Source: Drosophila pseudoobscura (Eukaryota; Arthropoda; Insecta; Diptera; Drosophilidae). Taken from it: a stretch of 64,000 bases of DNA. The translations under genes and the position numbers were made by a program. The notes under the pieces are model-generated. The model was not told the DNA's origin, made no database searches, and saw only the letters and a program-made list of their open reading frames with translations. Below, one piece after another: positions 37,100 to 48,600 of the stretch. The stretch lies in assembly GCF_009870125.1 (NCBI RefSeq), contig NC_046679.1, positions 25,916,001 through 25,980,000 of the forward strand, given 5' to 3'. The first letter of the stretch is position 1. Each line of letters begins with the position of its first letter.

Positions 37100-38040
37100 A
37101 TTTAATTTGATTTAGATTTAATGCAGATCAAATTATTATTTTTTTAAAATCTGTTTTCTTTATTAATTTGGAATACAAATAGCAACACAGTTGCAATGAA
37201 ATATACATAGCTTTTATGGATAATGTTATATTGGCATTAGCCATTGGTTTTGTGTTATATTTGTAATTATTTCTAACGGGTTGCAATTATGAACAAAATG
37301 TTTTAATACTTTATGATTGAATAATTGCTTGCTAAGATTGTTAAAGCTATCTACTTTTAATAATATCTGGATATTATACATCCAAATATAAGAAATAGGT
37401 TCTAGACGTAGTAGATATGACGTTGATATGAAAGGATGCAATAATAAAACTTAAATAAAATAGCAAACACAAATATAATGAGATAGAACAACTGGGGAAA
37501 TACTTTTTGGGACCATTTAAAATTTACATACACATGTGGACAACGAATACGTTAAGCTAAATTCTAATTGGCAACAGACGCATACATACATACATATATC
37601 ACTAAAATTATTATGCATTCTTCCAAGAGATATTGTGATTTCTTCAATTAGCACATACTCATATGTACATATATATTTATAAATGTTTAAAGCTTGTATA
37701 AAAATAGAGCAATATTTTTGAATCATTTTGCATATATTCATTGTGCAACATTGGATTGACTCCCATTTACCAAAGTATTGATTTAATCGAATACAAATGA
37801 TTTAAAAATATTTTCCTTTGTCTGCCTAAAACTTAAGAATATTTATATCAATCGGAATGTACTCTATTATTTTGATTTGAACGCATATCCGATTGCTTAA
37901 CTATTGATTAACTATGTTGTTTAGTTAAGTAATGGTTGTTGAATATATTGTATTTTCTGGTGGGTCCATACAAATAAATAAATATTGATTATCAAAAAAA
38001 GTCACTACGAAGTTTTTTTGTTAAAAGTACGAAACCTAAT
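37100..38040. other. CaMKK 3' flank
   Basis: AT-rich. Candidate polyadenylation signals AATAAA at 37443-37448 and further ones near 37971. TACATACATA runs at about 37583-37600. No gene is seen. Confidence 0.45.
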
Positions 38041-38921
38041 CTAGAAACAAAAGTCGAAACCCTGTCGGCACTCCCGCATGATCCCCTCCCGTAATTTGTG
38101 GCCCAGCAGGATCCCGAGGCCGTTGTCCGGCGATAGCCTAGGCGTTCTCGGCGACACTGGTACCCCCCCCCCCCCTTCGTATGATTCCCTCCAGTAGTTC
38201 GTTACCCAACAATATCCCAGGCCGCTGTCCGGTGACTGCCTAGGCGTCCTTGGGGATACTTGTTGGCGTTCCCGCGTGATCCCCCTCCCATAGTTTGTGG
38301 CCCAGCAGGATCCCGAGGCCGCTGCCCAGCGATTGCCTAGGCGCTCTCGGCGACATCTGTTGGAGCACTGTATGATCCCAGTAGACCGGCAGGGTCCCGG
38401 AAGTACTGTCCGCGATTGCCTAGGTACTCTCGGCGATACTTGTCGGCATCTCCGCATGGCAAAGTCCCCTTCCGCTTCGTAGTAATTATTAGGCCGACAG
38501 GGTCCCGTAAGTACCGTCCGGCGATAGCCTAGGTACTCTCGGCGATACTTGTCGGTATTTCCGCATGGCAAAGCCCCCTTCCGCTTCGTAGTAACTCTTA
38601 GGCCGGCGGGGTCCCGTAAGTACTGTCCGGCGATAGCCTAGGTACTCTCGGCTATACCTGTCGGTATTATCGCATAGCAAAGACCTTCGTATTAATTCTG
38701 AGTTCGATAGGGTCCTGAAGGCGCTATCCGGCGATAGCCTGAGCGTTCTCGGTGAAACCGTCTGCCACATCCCACACTACGATCGCTTCCGTCCGCGGGA
38801 CTGTCGCCCCGCCCCCATCGTCGGTCCGAAATTCGGAGTCCCGGCAAATTATAAATATTTCTGTAATTTCGACCCTGGAGTAGATTGATATATGTACCCC
38901 AGCCAAGATCGCTGCCTTACA
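38041..38921 (+). repeat. 5' LTR with 109-bp tandem subrepeats
   Basis: The phrase TAGGTACTCTCGGC recurs at 38421, 38530 and 38639 (109-bp spacing), and more diverged units extend back to 38041 (TAGGCGTTCTCGGCGACA). A run of 13 C lies at about 38163-38175. The 3' LTR keeps only one such unit. The exact 5' boundary of the LTR is not clear. Confidence 0.65.
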
Positions 38922-38923
38922 GA

Positions 38924-38940
38924 TGGCGCCCGAATAGGGA
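38924..38940 (+). other. Primer-binding site, tRNA-Lys type
   Basis: TGGCGCCCGAATAGGGA starts two bases after the 5' LTR, at the expected place for minus-strand priming. Confidence 0.75.
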
Positions 38941-39329
38941 CTCCGGGATTCCGTTACGTTTTGGGGTGCTAAGGGGAACAGTTGATCAGAAAAGCGAATA
39001 GCAGAGGGCGTCGGGACTGTACCACGCGCAAGCGCGGCCGGTCAACATCATTAAGGCAAAGGAATAGCTGTGTCTGTAAAACCGCACGTGACGCCGCCCA
39101 TTATTCATGTACAGCCGAGGCTGGCTTCCCTAACCTACCTAGCCATAGCGTCAACACGTGGCCGCCGCGCCCACACAAGGAGGAGAACACCGCAGCGAGA
39201 CGACTGAGAAAGAGAACGATACTTGGCGAGCAGCGAGTCGTAAGCTGCAGAAGCCGAGCGAGCATCGGAAACCTCCCGAAGACCGACCGTCCCGGCTATA
39301 TATTTCGGACTCAGCACCAGAAGGAACAA

Positions 39330-39435
39330 TTCAATGCCCGGCCCTCAGAGCCAGCAGTCAACGCCCGGTCTTCAGAGCAGTCATTCAATGCCCGGCCTTC
39401 AGCGCAAGCAGTCAACGCACGGCCTTCAAAACGAT
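39330..39435 (+). repeat. Imperfect 27-bp-class repeats in the LTR-element leader
   Basis: AATGCCCGGCCTTCAG-like units recur about four times (encoding RPSEPAVNARSSEQ-like text in one frame). A second, looser duplication with CGGCCTAGCAAGG occurs at 39580-39660. Confidence 0.5.
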
Positions 39436-39868
39436 AGCAGTCAGTAAATGCCCGGACTTCGAAGTGATCGGTCAGCGTTCAGCCATCAACACGAGACGAG
39501 ATTCCGCGCTTAAGTCAACGAACTCAGCACGACCAGGACCACAAGGACAATTCCAAGGACAACGATAGCAAGGACTATTGACCGGCCTAGCAAGGATCAA
39601 CAGTCAGGACGACTACAAGGACAACTATAGCAAGGACCATTGAACGGCCTAGCAAGGGTCGATCCCAAGGCTACTATAAAGACCAACGGCATCCACGACC
39701 ATCGACCAGGACCCCAAGCAGCAATGACTCCAAGGACGCAACAGCAGGATGCACCCTCCACTGAGGCAACCGTGTTAACCGTGCATACGCCGTGCCGCCG
39801 TGACTAACCTCTAGGACTCTGGTATCCAGTGCGTTACATAAGTAAAGACTCTACTGGAAGGTCAATAC

Positions 39869-40772
39869 GTGATATTACCACCGGAAACGCGAAAGACGTC
39901 TAAGTGCCAGTTCTACCACCGTGCGTCGACATGGGCGACATGTCGGCGTAAGGACGAACTGCAAGCCATCGCCGCGGAATTCGGCCTCGGTGAAACCGGG
40001 ACAGTGGACGAATTGAGCAGCAGGATCTCGGCCTTCATCTCGCGCGGTGAGCATCCGACTGCGATCGAAAAACGGATCAAAGAGCACGGAATGGTCTTCG
40101 ACATCGCGCCCAGCCCGAGAAATCCGAGGAACACTTCCCCGTCGCCGGGACCGAGTCAGCGAGAGAAAAAGGAACGGATCTGTGCGGAACAGCCCTTATC
40201 CATCATAATTCCCGAGTTCCCGAGAGCAGCTCACGACGACTCTGGCCGGCTTAAAACCACAACTGACCGGCGACATGGTGACAATCACCACCAGCACCGC
40301 TTCCCCGAGGAAGTCGGAACATCGCGACAATTGGGGCCTGAAGTTCGACGGACCCTCGGATACGCTGGTTTTCATCGAACAGTTGGAAGAAAGGGTGGAC
40401 TCATATGGCGGAAGCACAGCACAACTTCCGCGAGCCATCTCTGGGCTACTAACTGGCAAGGCAGAAGAATGGTTTAGAACGTTCCAGATGCAAGGAAAAC
40501 CGACCGAGTTCCGGAAAGAATTCTTGGAGTTCTTCCTACCCCCGCGATACTTTCAGCGCTTGGAAGATACGAAGAGGGGGAAGAAGGTCATTTCAGCAGT
40601 TCATGCAGTAATCGGCGAGTGCTATTCTGTTGGGAGTGTGGCCGCCGCGGCATCCGGACGATTGACTGCTGCAGGCTATCCGAGTCGGGAAACGGACCGA
40701 GTCTCCGCTCGTCAGGGAACAGATCGGAGACGTACCTCAAGGGCCCCCAGGAGTAACTCATCCCCTAAGTAA
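39869..40772 (+). pseudogene. LTR-element gag, frameshifted
   Basis: Frame 39869-40477 contains a SAP-like helix pair (DELQAIAAEFGLGETGTVDE). Frame 40275-40772 carries the capsid-like segment (LKFDGPSDTLVFIEQLEERV, then RAISGLLTGKAEEWF and FFLPPRYFQRLED). A third frame at about 40620-40670 has a CCHC-like CWECGRRGIRTIDC in which the histidine is missing. One ancestral gag is therefore broken by at least two frame changes. Confidence 0.6.
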
Positions 40773-41046
40773 GGAGTACCACTGACAGCCACCCTCGACA
40801 CGGGAGCAGTTCGGTCGTTCATCAGTCAACGCATCGCCCAGGAATTAAGTACCGGAGGGAATGCGCGGAATATAAGGACTACAGCAAAGGAGGTGACGCA
40901 AGCAGTGTCAGTCAAGGTTCGTCTGGATCAACAGGAAACGCGGGTGATTAGTCCTACCCATGGTAGTGGACGACATCATACTGGGGCTCGATTTCCTTTG
41001 CGGCGTACTTGCAGTTGACCCAGCTGGCGAGCCGGGAAACCATCCG
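40773..41046 (+). pseudogene. Retroviral-type protease remnant
   Basis: The active-site motif LDTGAVRSF is encoded at about 40795-40820. The downstream motif DDIILGLDFLC is in a different frame (from 40960), so a frameshift lies between them, near 40950. Confidence 0.55.
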
Positions 41047-41270
41047 AACCCCGAACACGCCAGACCCAGCAGTGTACCAGTGACAACGCACCAGAATCTC
41101 GAACACGCCAGACCCAGCAACGTACCAGTGACAACGCACCAGAATCTCGAACACGCCAGACCCAGCCACTTACCAGTGACAACGCACCAGAATCTCGAAC
41201 ACGCCAGACCCAGCAATGTACCAGTGACAACGCATCTGAGCCTCGACCACACCAGACCCAGCAGTACCAG
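41047..41270 (+). repeat. 48-bp in-frame tandem repeats
   Basis: About five units, each encoding a variant of NLEHARPSNVPVTTHQ. They follow the protease remnant directly, in the same frame as ILGLDFL. Confidence 0.85.
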
Positions 41271-41318
41271 AATCTCGACCACGCCAGACGCAGCGACGCC
41301 ACCAGAACCAAACCCACG

Positions 41319-42488
41319 ATGAGATACGACCACACCGGACTCATCAACAAAGCTACGACGGAGACGACTGCGACACCGCTGGACACACCCAGGGCCAATC
41401 CGTCCGCCTCGAAGAACACCCGGAGCAACGAAGATTTGACGGAGACGACTGCGACACAGCTGGACACACCCAGGGACAGTCCGTCCGCCTCGAAGAACAC
41501 CCAGAGCAACGAAGATTCGACGGAGACGACTGCGACACCGCTGGACACACCCAGGGCCAATCCGTCCGCCTCGAAGAACACCCAGAGCAACGAAGATTTG
41601 ACGGAGACGACTGCGACACAGCTGGACACACCCAGGGACAGTCCCTCCGCCTCGAAGAACACCCAGAGCAACGAAGATTCGACGGAGACGACTGCGACAC
41701 CGCTGGACACACCCAGAGCAAGTCCGTCCGCCTCGAAGAACACCCAGAGCAACGAAGATTTGACGGAGACGACTGCGACACAGCTGGACACACCCAGGGA
41801 CAGTCCGTCCGCCTCGAAGAACACCCAGAGCAACGAAGATTCGACGGAGACGACTGCGACACCGCTGGACACACCCAGGGCCAATCCGTCCGCCTCGAAG
41901 AACACCCAGAGCAACGAAGATTTGACGGAGACGACTGCGACTCAGCTGGACACACCCAGGGACAGTCCCTCCGCCTCGAAGAACACCCAGAGCAACGAAG
42001 ATTCGACGGAGACGACTGCGACACCGCTGGACACACCCAGAGCAAGTCCGTCCGCCTCGAAGAACACCCAGAGCAACGAAGATTTGACGGAGACGACTGC
42101 GACACAGCTGGACACACCCAGGGACAGTCCGTCCGCCTCGAAGAACACCCAGAGCAACGAAGATTCGACGGAGACGACTGCGACACCGCTGGACACACCC
42201 AGAGCAAGTCCGTCCGCCTCGAAGAACACCAAGAGCAACAAAGATTCGACGGAGACGACTGCGACACCGCTGGACGCACCCAGGGCCAGTCCGTCTGCCT
42301 CGAAAACCACCCAGAGTATCCCTACCAAGACAACGGAGCTAAGCCTCGACCACGCCAGACCCAGTAGCAATACAAGAACAACGCATCTAAGCCCCGACCG
42401 ACACGGACCCGGCGGCGCTAAAAATATAACACGATCGACGCGAGCCGAATCAGACATGCCCAGCCGTGCGACTCAGTCAAAAATTTAA
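41319..42488 (+). CDS. 389-codon repeat-made ORF inside the LTR element
   Basis: Starts MRYDHTGLINKATTETTATP and consists mostly of twelve 27-residue units (41358-42329). Odd units read TETTATPLDTPRA(N/S)PSAS, even units TETTATQLDTPRDSPSAS, each followed by a KNTQSNED-type end. It is Thr/Ser/Pro-rich, without hydrophobic core, signal peptide or membrane segment, so probably disordered if made at all. The tail contains further copies of the 16-residue repeat theme (SLDHARPSS). Two minus-strand frames are also open through the array, because an 81-bp unit keeps every frame constant. Translation is unproven and no function is claimed. Confidence 0.4.
   Translation: MRYDHTGLINKATTETTATPLDTPRANPSASKNTRSNEDLTETTATQLDTPRDSPSASKNTQSNEDSTETTATPLDTPRANPSASKNTQSNEDLTETTATQLDTPRDSPSASKNTQSNEDSTETTATPLDTPRASPSASKNTQSNEDLTETTATQLDTPRDSPSASKNTQSNEDSTETTATPLDTPRANPSASKNTQSNEDLTETTATQLDTPRDSPSASKNTQSNEDSTETTATPLDTPRASPSASKNTQSNEDLTETTATQLDTPRDSPSASKNTQSNEDSTETTATPLDTPRASPSASKNTKSNKDSTETTATPLDAPRASPSASKTTQSIPTKTTELSLDHARPSSNTRTTHLSPDRHGPGGAKNITRSTRAESDMPSRATQSKI
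41358..42329 (+). repeat. 81-bp coding minisatellite with 4-unit higher order
   Basis: Twelve units. Types alternate, and unit quartets 3-6 and 7-10 share the same variant pattern (N, D, S, D; GTCCCTCC variant in units 4 and 8), giving a 324-bp higher-order period. Units 11 and 12 are the most diverged. Confidence 0.9.
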
Positions 42489-42492
42489 GGTG

Positions 42493-43082
42493 AGCCAGAA
42501 CAAACCCGCAGGGCACATGAATACGCGCCAGGCTAAGGGCCCGTTCGACATCCTTTGCGCGGACTTCGTAGGCCCACTACCCCGCTCAACGCACGGCAAC
42601 ACGATGCTCCTCGTGTTCTTCGACTCATTCTGCAAATGGGTAGAACTTGTGCCACTCCGGAAGGCCGCAACCGCCCACTTGGAGAAGGCGTTCCGAGAGA
42701 GGGCAAACCGGACCATCAAGACAATGATTGCACAATACGTTGACGGGGACCAACGGACCTGGGACGACCTCCTCCCCAAGTTGAGCTTGGCCATAAACAG
42801 CAGCACGTCGGACACCACGGGCTTCAGCTCGGCCTTCTTGGTACTCGGACGAGAACCAAGGCTACCAGGAGCCTTGTACGACGAGGTGACTCCAGGATTA
42901 GAAAGTGAAGCGGAGCCTGCCCACGAGAAGGCGACACGACTACAGGAAATATTCAAGGTCGTACAGGAGAACACCCAACGTGCATCCGACATACGACCTT
43001 CGACGGCGCGAGTGGCGGAAACTGGAAACCATAGTCCTCCTCCGGCAACATCACCTCTCCAAAGTCGCCGACGGTTTCGCGG
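42493..43082 (+). pseudogene. Integrase remnant of the LTR element
   Basis: The frame encodes PFDILCADFVGPLPRS (first catalytic Asp) and WVELVPLRKA, then jumps to RERANRTIKTMIAQY (region of the catalytic Glu) and LGREPRLPGALYDE. The block that should hold the second catalytic Asp is absent, an internal deletion of the integrase core near 42690. The frame itself stays open to 43095. Confidence 0.75.
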
Positions 43083-43448
43083 TTTCTCCGCATAGCAAAG
43101 CCCCCTTCCGCTTCGTAGTAACTCCTAGGCCGGCGGGGTCCCGTAAGTACTGTCCGGCGATAGCCTAGGTACTCTCGGCGATACTTGTCGGTATAATCAC
43201 ATAGCAAAGACCTTCGTATTAATTCTGAGTTCGATGGGGTCCTAAAGGCGCTATCCGGCGATAGCCTGAGCGTTCTCGGTGAAACCGTCTTCCACATTCC
43301 ACACTACGATCGCTCCCGTCCGCGGGACTGCCGCCCCGTCCCCATCGTCGGTCCGAAATTCGGAGTCCCGGCAAATTATAAATATTTCTGTAATTTCGAC
43401 CCTGGAGTAGATTGAGATATGTACCCCAGCCAAGATCGCTTCCTTACA
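43083..43448 (+). repeat. 3' LTR
   Basis: About 365 bp nearly identical to 38558-38921, ending GATCGCTTCCTTACA. A few substitutions and short indels separate the two LTRs. Confidence 0.75.
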
Positions 43449-44460
43449 ACATAGACGATATTATGGTGGTGTCATATACTCTTGAGTTGGGTCTGGAAAG
43501 ATTGAGGATAGTTCTGAATGATTGGAATGAGGCTGGATTCTTGTTCAACATTACGAAACGTAGCTTTCTGAAAAGTGCCGGTTAGTAAAGTCAAGTTATT
43601 GCATAAACTCCTTTTCACACATTTTTTCGCATATTTTCTCAGATGACTAAACTCCGTATTCAGCAGAAGAAAACTTAATTTGGAATGTATAGCTAGTAGA
43701 AGGGGGTTTGACTATGTGTACCTTACGTTTTTAAATTCGCTGAATCCGAATCTCAGGTAAATTTTTCATTAGCTCATCAGGATTTTAACATAATCTCAAA
43801 AAAGGAATATGTATTTTTGACATCGCTGGAAAATTAAGCCACAAAAGTGGTCCTAAAGAGCATGTCATTGTGCACATGGACGGTTTGACGGTTAGTTTAT
43901 TTGTATGCAAACACCCATTTCTTTGTTTGATGTTCCGGCCCTATCAGCTATGCAACCGGGGCTTCTGATTGGCAGGGAGGCTCATCTTATGGAAATTAAT
44001 ACACTATCTGATACTGATACCAGATTGATTCAGAGAGTGCGAGAAATCAAGCATTCGAAAACATAAAGGATATGGCCGTTTATGAAAAATATAGATTTAA
44101 GTAAATTGAGTAAGAAAGAGTAAATCAACTATTTTTAGACACAAGTGGGTAGCAATGCTTTGCTCAAAAGTGAAGAATGGCATTAAACAAAGTTAGATGC
44201 AAAATTTAGAAACCCTTTTATTATATAATAGATTCTAATTACGTGCTGAAATATTTTCTTAATAAACGAGCGTACAAGTTTGCCATTACGATGTAAAAGT
44301 ATTACGACAGTATTATGAATTAATTCGATATCAGTGGAGAAGAGTTACATTTGCTAAAGAGTCCAACTCAAAAGGGCGACAATGTTTCAATTTTGAAGTC
44401 ACGAGTAATCCGTCAAGGTGTGACGAAGAGTCTAGATGATGAGTTCAGAAAAGACTAAGT
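43449..44460 (+). mobile_element. Decayed gypsy-type pol remnant
   Basis: The sequence right after the 3' LTR reads IDDIMVVSYTLELGLERLRI, the YxDD region of Ty3/gypsy reverse transcriptase, then NITKRSFLKS before a stop. Further on, HVIVHMDGLTV (about 43870) and TLSDTDTRLIQRVREIKHS (about 44002-44060) look like the pol linker before integrase. It is a different, older element than the flanking LTR element. Confidence 0.5.
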
Positions 44461-45039
44461 GTGTTCCGTCTTGGTGATTGAACCCCAACCTGTCGAAACT
44501 TTGAAATTAAAGAACACTTTCCCCAACACTAAGATACCCGTTACTCAGAAAAGAGACAAATATAGAGTGTGGTACTGCGTTCTCTTTGAATATACGCCCG
44601 ACATAAAAATTCACCACAGCACCCAAGTGCTTCGTCCTGGTAGACATTTTAATACTCAAAAGGTAAAATCCACGAAAAAAAAAAACAGATACAAATTAAA
44701 ACCTATTTTACGTAGCACTGTAATCTTTGATTTTCGGTATAAAAATTCTACTAGACAACACTACTGAGAAATAAATCGCCAGTTTTCCAAAATGTTCGAT
44801 TTTCTTTTTTAGGTTAAGTACTTATCAGACCACCCTAGTAAATACACCGTACACAAGAAACACAAAAATTGTGTTATTGATCAACAAGCCTAGAAAAATT
44901 TGATTCGGTACTTCCCTTGTTGTTTCCTACTTGTATGGCCTTAAATTGTGCTCCTCTTTTCAGCACATACTACATACATACATACATATGTAGTATCAAA
45001 GAAGAAAACGCGACACATTGGTATCACATCTAGATACAA
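44461..45039. other. Unassigned stretch
   Basis: A plus-strand frame at 44459-44767 has no recognisable domain and no start context. A TACATACATA run is near 44970-44990. Probably further transposon debris. Confidence 0.3.
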
Positions 45040-45215
45040 AATTTGGTTGCTCTAGCTCTTATAGGCATTGAAAACTGACTGCTATTGATGCTGATCAAGA
45101 ATGTATATAATTTATGGAGTCGGAAACGCTTCCTTCTGGGTGTTACACGCATCCACATTCACCACAAATCTAATACACCTCCCATACTTCTTTTGAGTAT
45201 AGGGTATGCAAAAAA
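45040..45215 (-). repeat. DINE-1-like fragment
   Basis: GAGTCGGAAACGCTTCCTTC at 45117-45136 and ATGCTGATCAAGAATGTATA at 45088-45107 are the reverse complement of the DINE-1 left-end text. Confidence 0.55.
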
Positions 45216-45656
45216 GCGCATAGTAGTCTTTTTTCATGTACGTGCAGATTATTCGTCAGTCAGCATCGGGAGTCTTTTTCCGGTTCCCCGGATATAGAAT
45301 TATAAGTAAATTTGGCTGCCGCAGACATATTATTGCTTCAGTTTTATATAGTGTTCTCATGAATTCTGATAAGATAAGCTTCTTAAACAGATAATACAAT
45401 TACTAAAAAATAAATATATCAGCACTTAAAAGTCAGCGAACAATGAAAATGCAATTTTGGACAATATTTTTTAATTTGTCCTTTTCGGGTATAACATACA
45501 AATAAAAATTTAGAACATTTTTTTGCTTTTAATCAAAATCTAGAGTATTCTTACAACCCTGTTTAAAAAATGAAATATTCGTCTGTTAATTCAGTTATTC
45601 TTTTTAATGTATCAAATTTTTAATATAAATATACAAATATAGGGCAAATCCACTTT

Positions 45657-48600
45657 CTACGAGCACTCCTCTTGACTTTTTCGGACACAGCGAGCTACTT
45701 TCCGTTTAAAGTCAGGATAAGATTCTCGCCATTCTTTGGCGGCATCTACATTTGCTGGAGACTCGTCGTTGGGATCAGCCAACATTGATATCACTGATAT
45801 CAAGATAGTTTCCACTGTATGCACGGGTAACCAGCGCTCAGATGCTTTTTCGTATCCCCACTTATCATCTCCCGGCTCGTGTAAAATTGAAATGCAGACG
45901 TCTCCGTTTTTTTCAATATTAGGGTGCCAAATTTCTGTGACGAACTTCATTCGAGGTGGACGCAAAGGATATTCTTTGGGGAAATAGAGATGTGCTTTAA
46001 AAAAGCCTCCTTCACTGCAGGGAAAGAAATAACATTTAATAAATCCAAAAAGTATTAACATTTATAATATAGCCGATTAATCCGACTGTAAAAAACGTTA
46101 CATATCTTAAGTATTATCTTTCTAGACTGAACCTATAGATGCAGTACAGTAAAACGATTATTTTACAAAAATCAAAATCGATTGAATGCTGATTATAAAC
46201 ATGGAATAAGTTTCCGATTAGTTCCCCAAGTGGAACTGATACCAATTTTTTGGTAATATTTTTTGAAGACATTTGACAGATTGATCTTATTTGGACTCTT
46301 ATTTTCTTACAGACATTTGTATCGTTGAAGCTAAAAAGTATCTTGTCTTGCCAGGAAGGGCAGCAATTGGTGATTGGTATGCTAAATTTAAACCCATATG
46401 TAGATACAAGCGCAGAGGAGCTCTGCTGACCTCTTCGGTCGTCCATAGCAGACAACTACGCCAGAAAAAGTGTTGGCGTGCTTAGTGTTTCGTCAGGACA
46501 ACGCGCCTTCACAGAAATGGATGAACTATACGAATTTCATTTCGAATTGGTTTTATCTACAAAACTCACCAGATTAAGATTCCAGCAACTAATAGAAGTT
46601 CCAAAATCTCAAACAAATTCCCCAAGCAAAAAAATTGAATACGTTGTTTGATTCGTTTTTTTTTGGGAGTACTACAAAACCATTTACCGGAGAGGCGTGG
46701 AAATGCTAAGAATACGTTGGACTACACGTGGATTCTCTAGATCTGAATCTATGTATCTTTAAGAATCCAATAAGAATTCAAATCTGAACAAACATTTTTT
46801 CTGTGTTAAATCGGCAACATAAAGTTTCAATTTTGAAAAACAAAATTTATTTTTTTTATAAACTAAGGGGATTTATTGTTTTATGTTTATTATGCGATCG
46901 GAAATGCGGTGCATACATCTGATCAAATCCATAAAACTCATTGAAAGAGCTGTTTAACTTTACATTAAATATCTAAATATATAGACATACTAAAGCGTAT
47001 CTGGTGGACCAATTATTAGGACTTCCCAGCGGAATATATCATTTTCATCAATTAATCCAGCTGAGAAACCTTCTACTGGATTCTTGTTTAGTTCTGAAAC
47101 GAAAAAAATATAAATAATTACATATTTTTTAAATCCGTGTGCCATTGAGTGTTTATGATTGAGTTTGAATTCCAGGTGACATTAATGCTGTTAAATTAAA
47201 GGGACAAAATATGCCTCTCAAATTATTTAAATTTGGTAACAACCTTCAGTGTATTAAGGTTATAATTATAGTGTAGGTTCAATAGAGAAACAGTTAAAAC
47301 TGAACCCCGTAACATTAAATTTGAATGCCTTCCTAAAAGATTTCAGACTAGCAAACCAGATATTGGAAAACTTCTCGGATATATTTTGTCATTTAAGATG
47401 TTAAAAATGAAAACATTTTCCAGTCACAGACAATCGCCAAGAACATATATTTGCCAGTTCGAAGATCTTCAATTTACAATTTTTGTATTACAAATTAAAA
47501 GCAGTCACACAAAATGACTCTCTTTTCCCAGATAGCCGAGTCTTTTTTAAAGACCACAACCCTTTGCTACAATTCTCATTGTTGCCCGCTAACTCCGAAA
47601 AATTAAATTTCCCGAGATACTCTATCACTTACGAATTTTACGAGCAGTGAAACAGATTTTTTGAGATTTTGGACGATTTGGGAAAGACAGTTGGGAAAGA
47701 AGAAAATACCTAGAAGCGTCTATGGGTTGTATGGTTTTTTTGTGGCATTTTTTGTATCAACATAAATTATGCGAATATTTATCAAATATATTAAAAAAAA
47801 AAACAAAACCAAAGGAGACAGCAACATACATACATACCTACATCTTATGGTGCCCACGACCTCCATGGTTTTCCTACATTTAAATGCGGTAAAAAAAAGT
47901 CAAAATTCGCATCTGAAATACAGCTTTTGGGGTCTAAGACAGAACTCCAAATATTGACCTTTCGAGAGATTTCAAGCTTCATAGCCAAGGTACAAGCTTG
48001 CATAGGAAAAGAAAGCAATGACATTGCTCGTGATTATAGAGATGGAGATACCGTAAAATTCTAATTTTCTTTCAAAACCTGTAAACTGTGAGTACTGTTC
48101 TAGGACTAAATCGTGTATTTTCCGTAATTTTGATATTCATACGGGCAGGCGACCATTTGGTTTGATAATTATAATGAAAATAAATTTACGAGTTTTCACT
48201 TTCTCTCTTTATGGAGACTCAAGAGGGCGTGGCTAGAATATAAAAACAAAATTGATCCTAACCTGATGACAAAGAACTGTGAAGATGAAATTTTGTTGTT
48301 TCAACTTCGAAAGTCTCCCCGATCCATGTGTTCATACACACGGTGATGGCTACAGAATATGTACATACATACATATAAATATATGCATGTATGTGCATAT
48401 ATATGTAAGTCGACTCGGTTGTCTATGCTGAACAATACCTGGTTGCTACTTACATTATCACGTGTACAATATAACCATATACTCTACGACAAGCAAATAT
48501 AAACATAAAAAAGTCGGTCTCATACAAATCTTTTTTCGCACAAATGGAAAAGTAAATGCACAGATGGATGTATTTATGGATTTGCATACTTATGTATCCG

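Larger units (their letters stand above)
38041..43448 (+). mobile_element. Ty3/gypsy-type LTR retrotransposon, internally deleted and repeat-filled
   Basis: Direct repeats of about 365 bp at 38558-38921 and 43083-43448 (both ending CCTTACA) are the LTRs; the 5' LTR carries extra upstream subrepeats. A primer-binding site TGGCGCCCGAATAGGGA follows at 38924-38940 and resembles a tRNA-Lys type. Order inside: leader, gag (SAP-like, capsid-like, broken zinc knuckle), protease remnant (DTGA, then ILGLDFL), 48-bp repeats, 81-bp repeats, integrase remnant. No reverse transcriptase or RNase H is present. Gag and primer site are reminiscent of the Osvaldo/Ulysses group, but that is from memory. GC content is far above the surroundings. 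Confidence 0.85.

Noticed and set aside
40976..42279. Minus-strand ORFs of about 310 codons across the repeat array
   Set aside because: Consequence of an 81-bp repeat lacking stops; the plus-strand reading follows the gag-to-integrase order.
41047..42329. CRISPR-like array
   Set aside because: Units are adjacent, coding-length minisatellite repeats without unique spacers, in a eukaryotic LTR element.
46114..46455. Minus-strand ORF just upstream of the E2 last exon, as an alternative N-terminus
   Set aside because: The true N-terminal exons of the E2 were found at 46991-47093 and 48960-49005 with matching phases.
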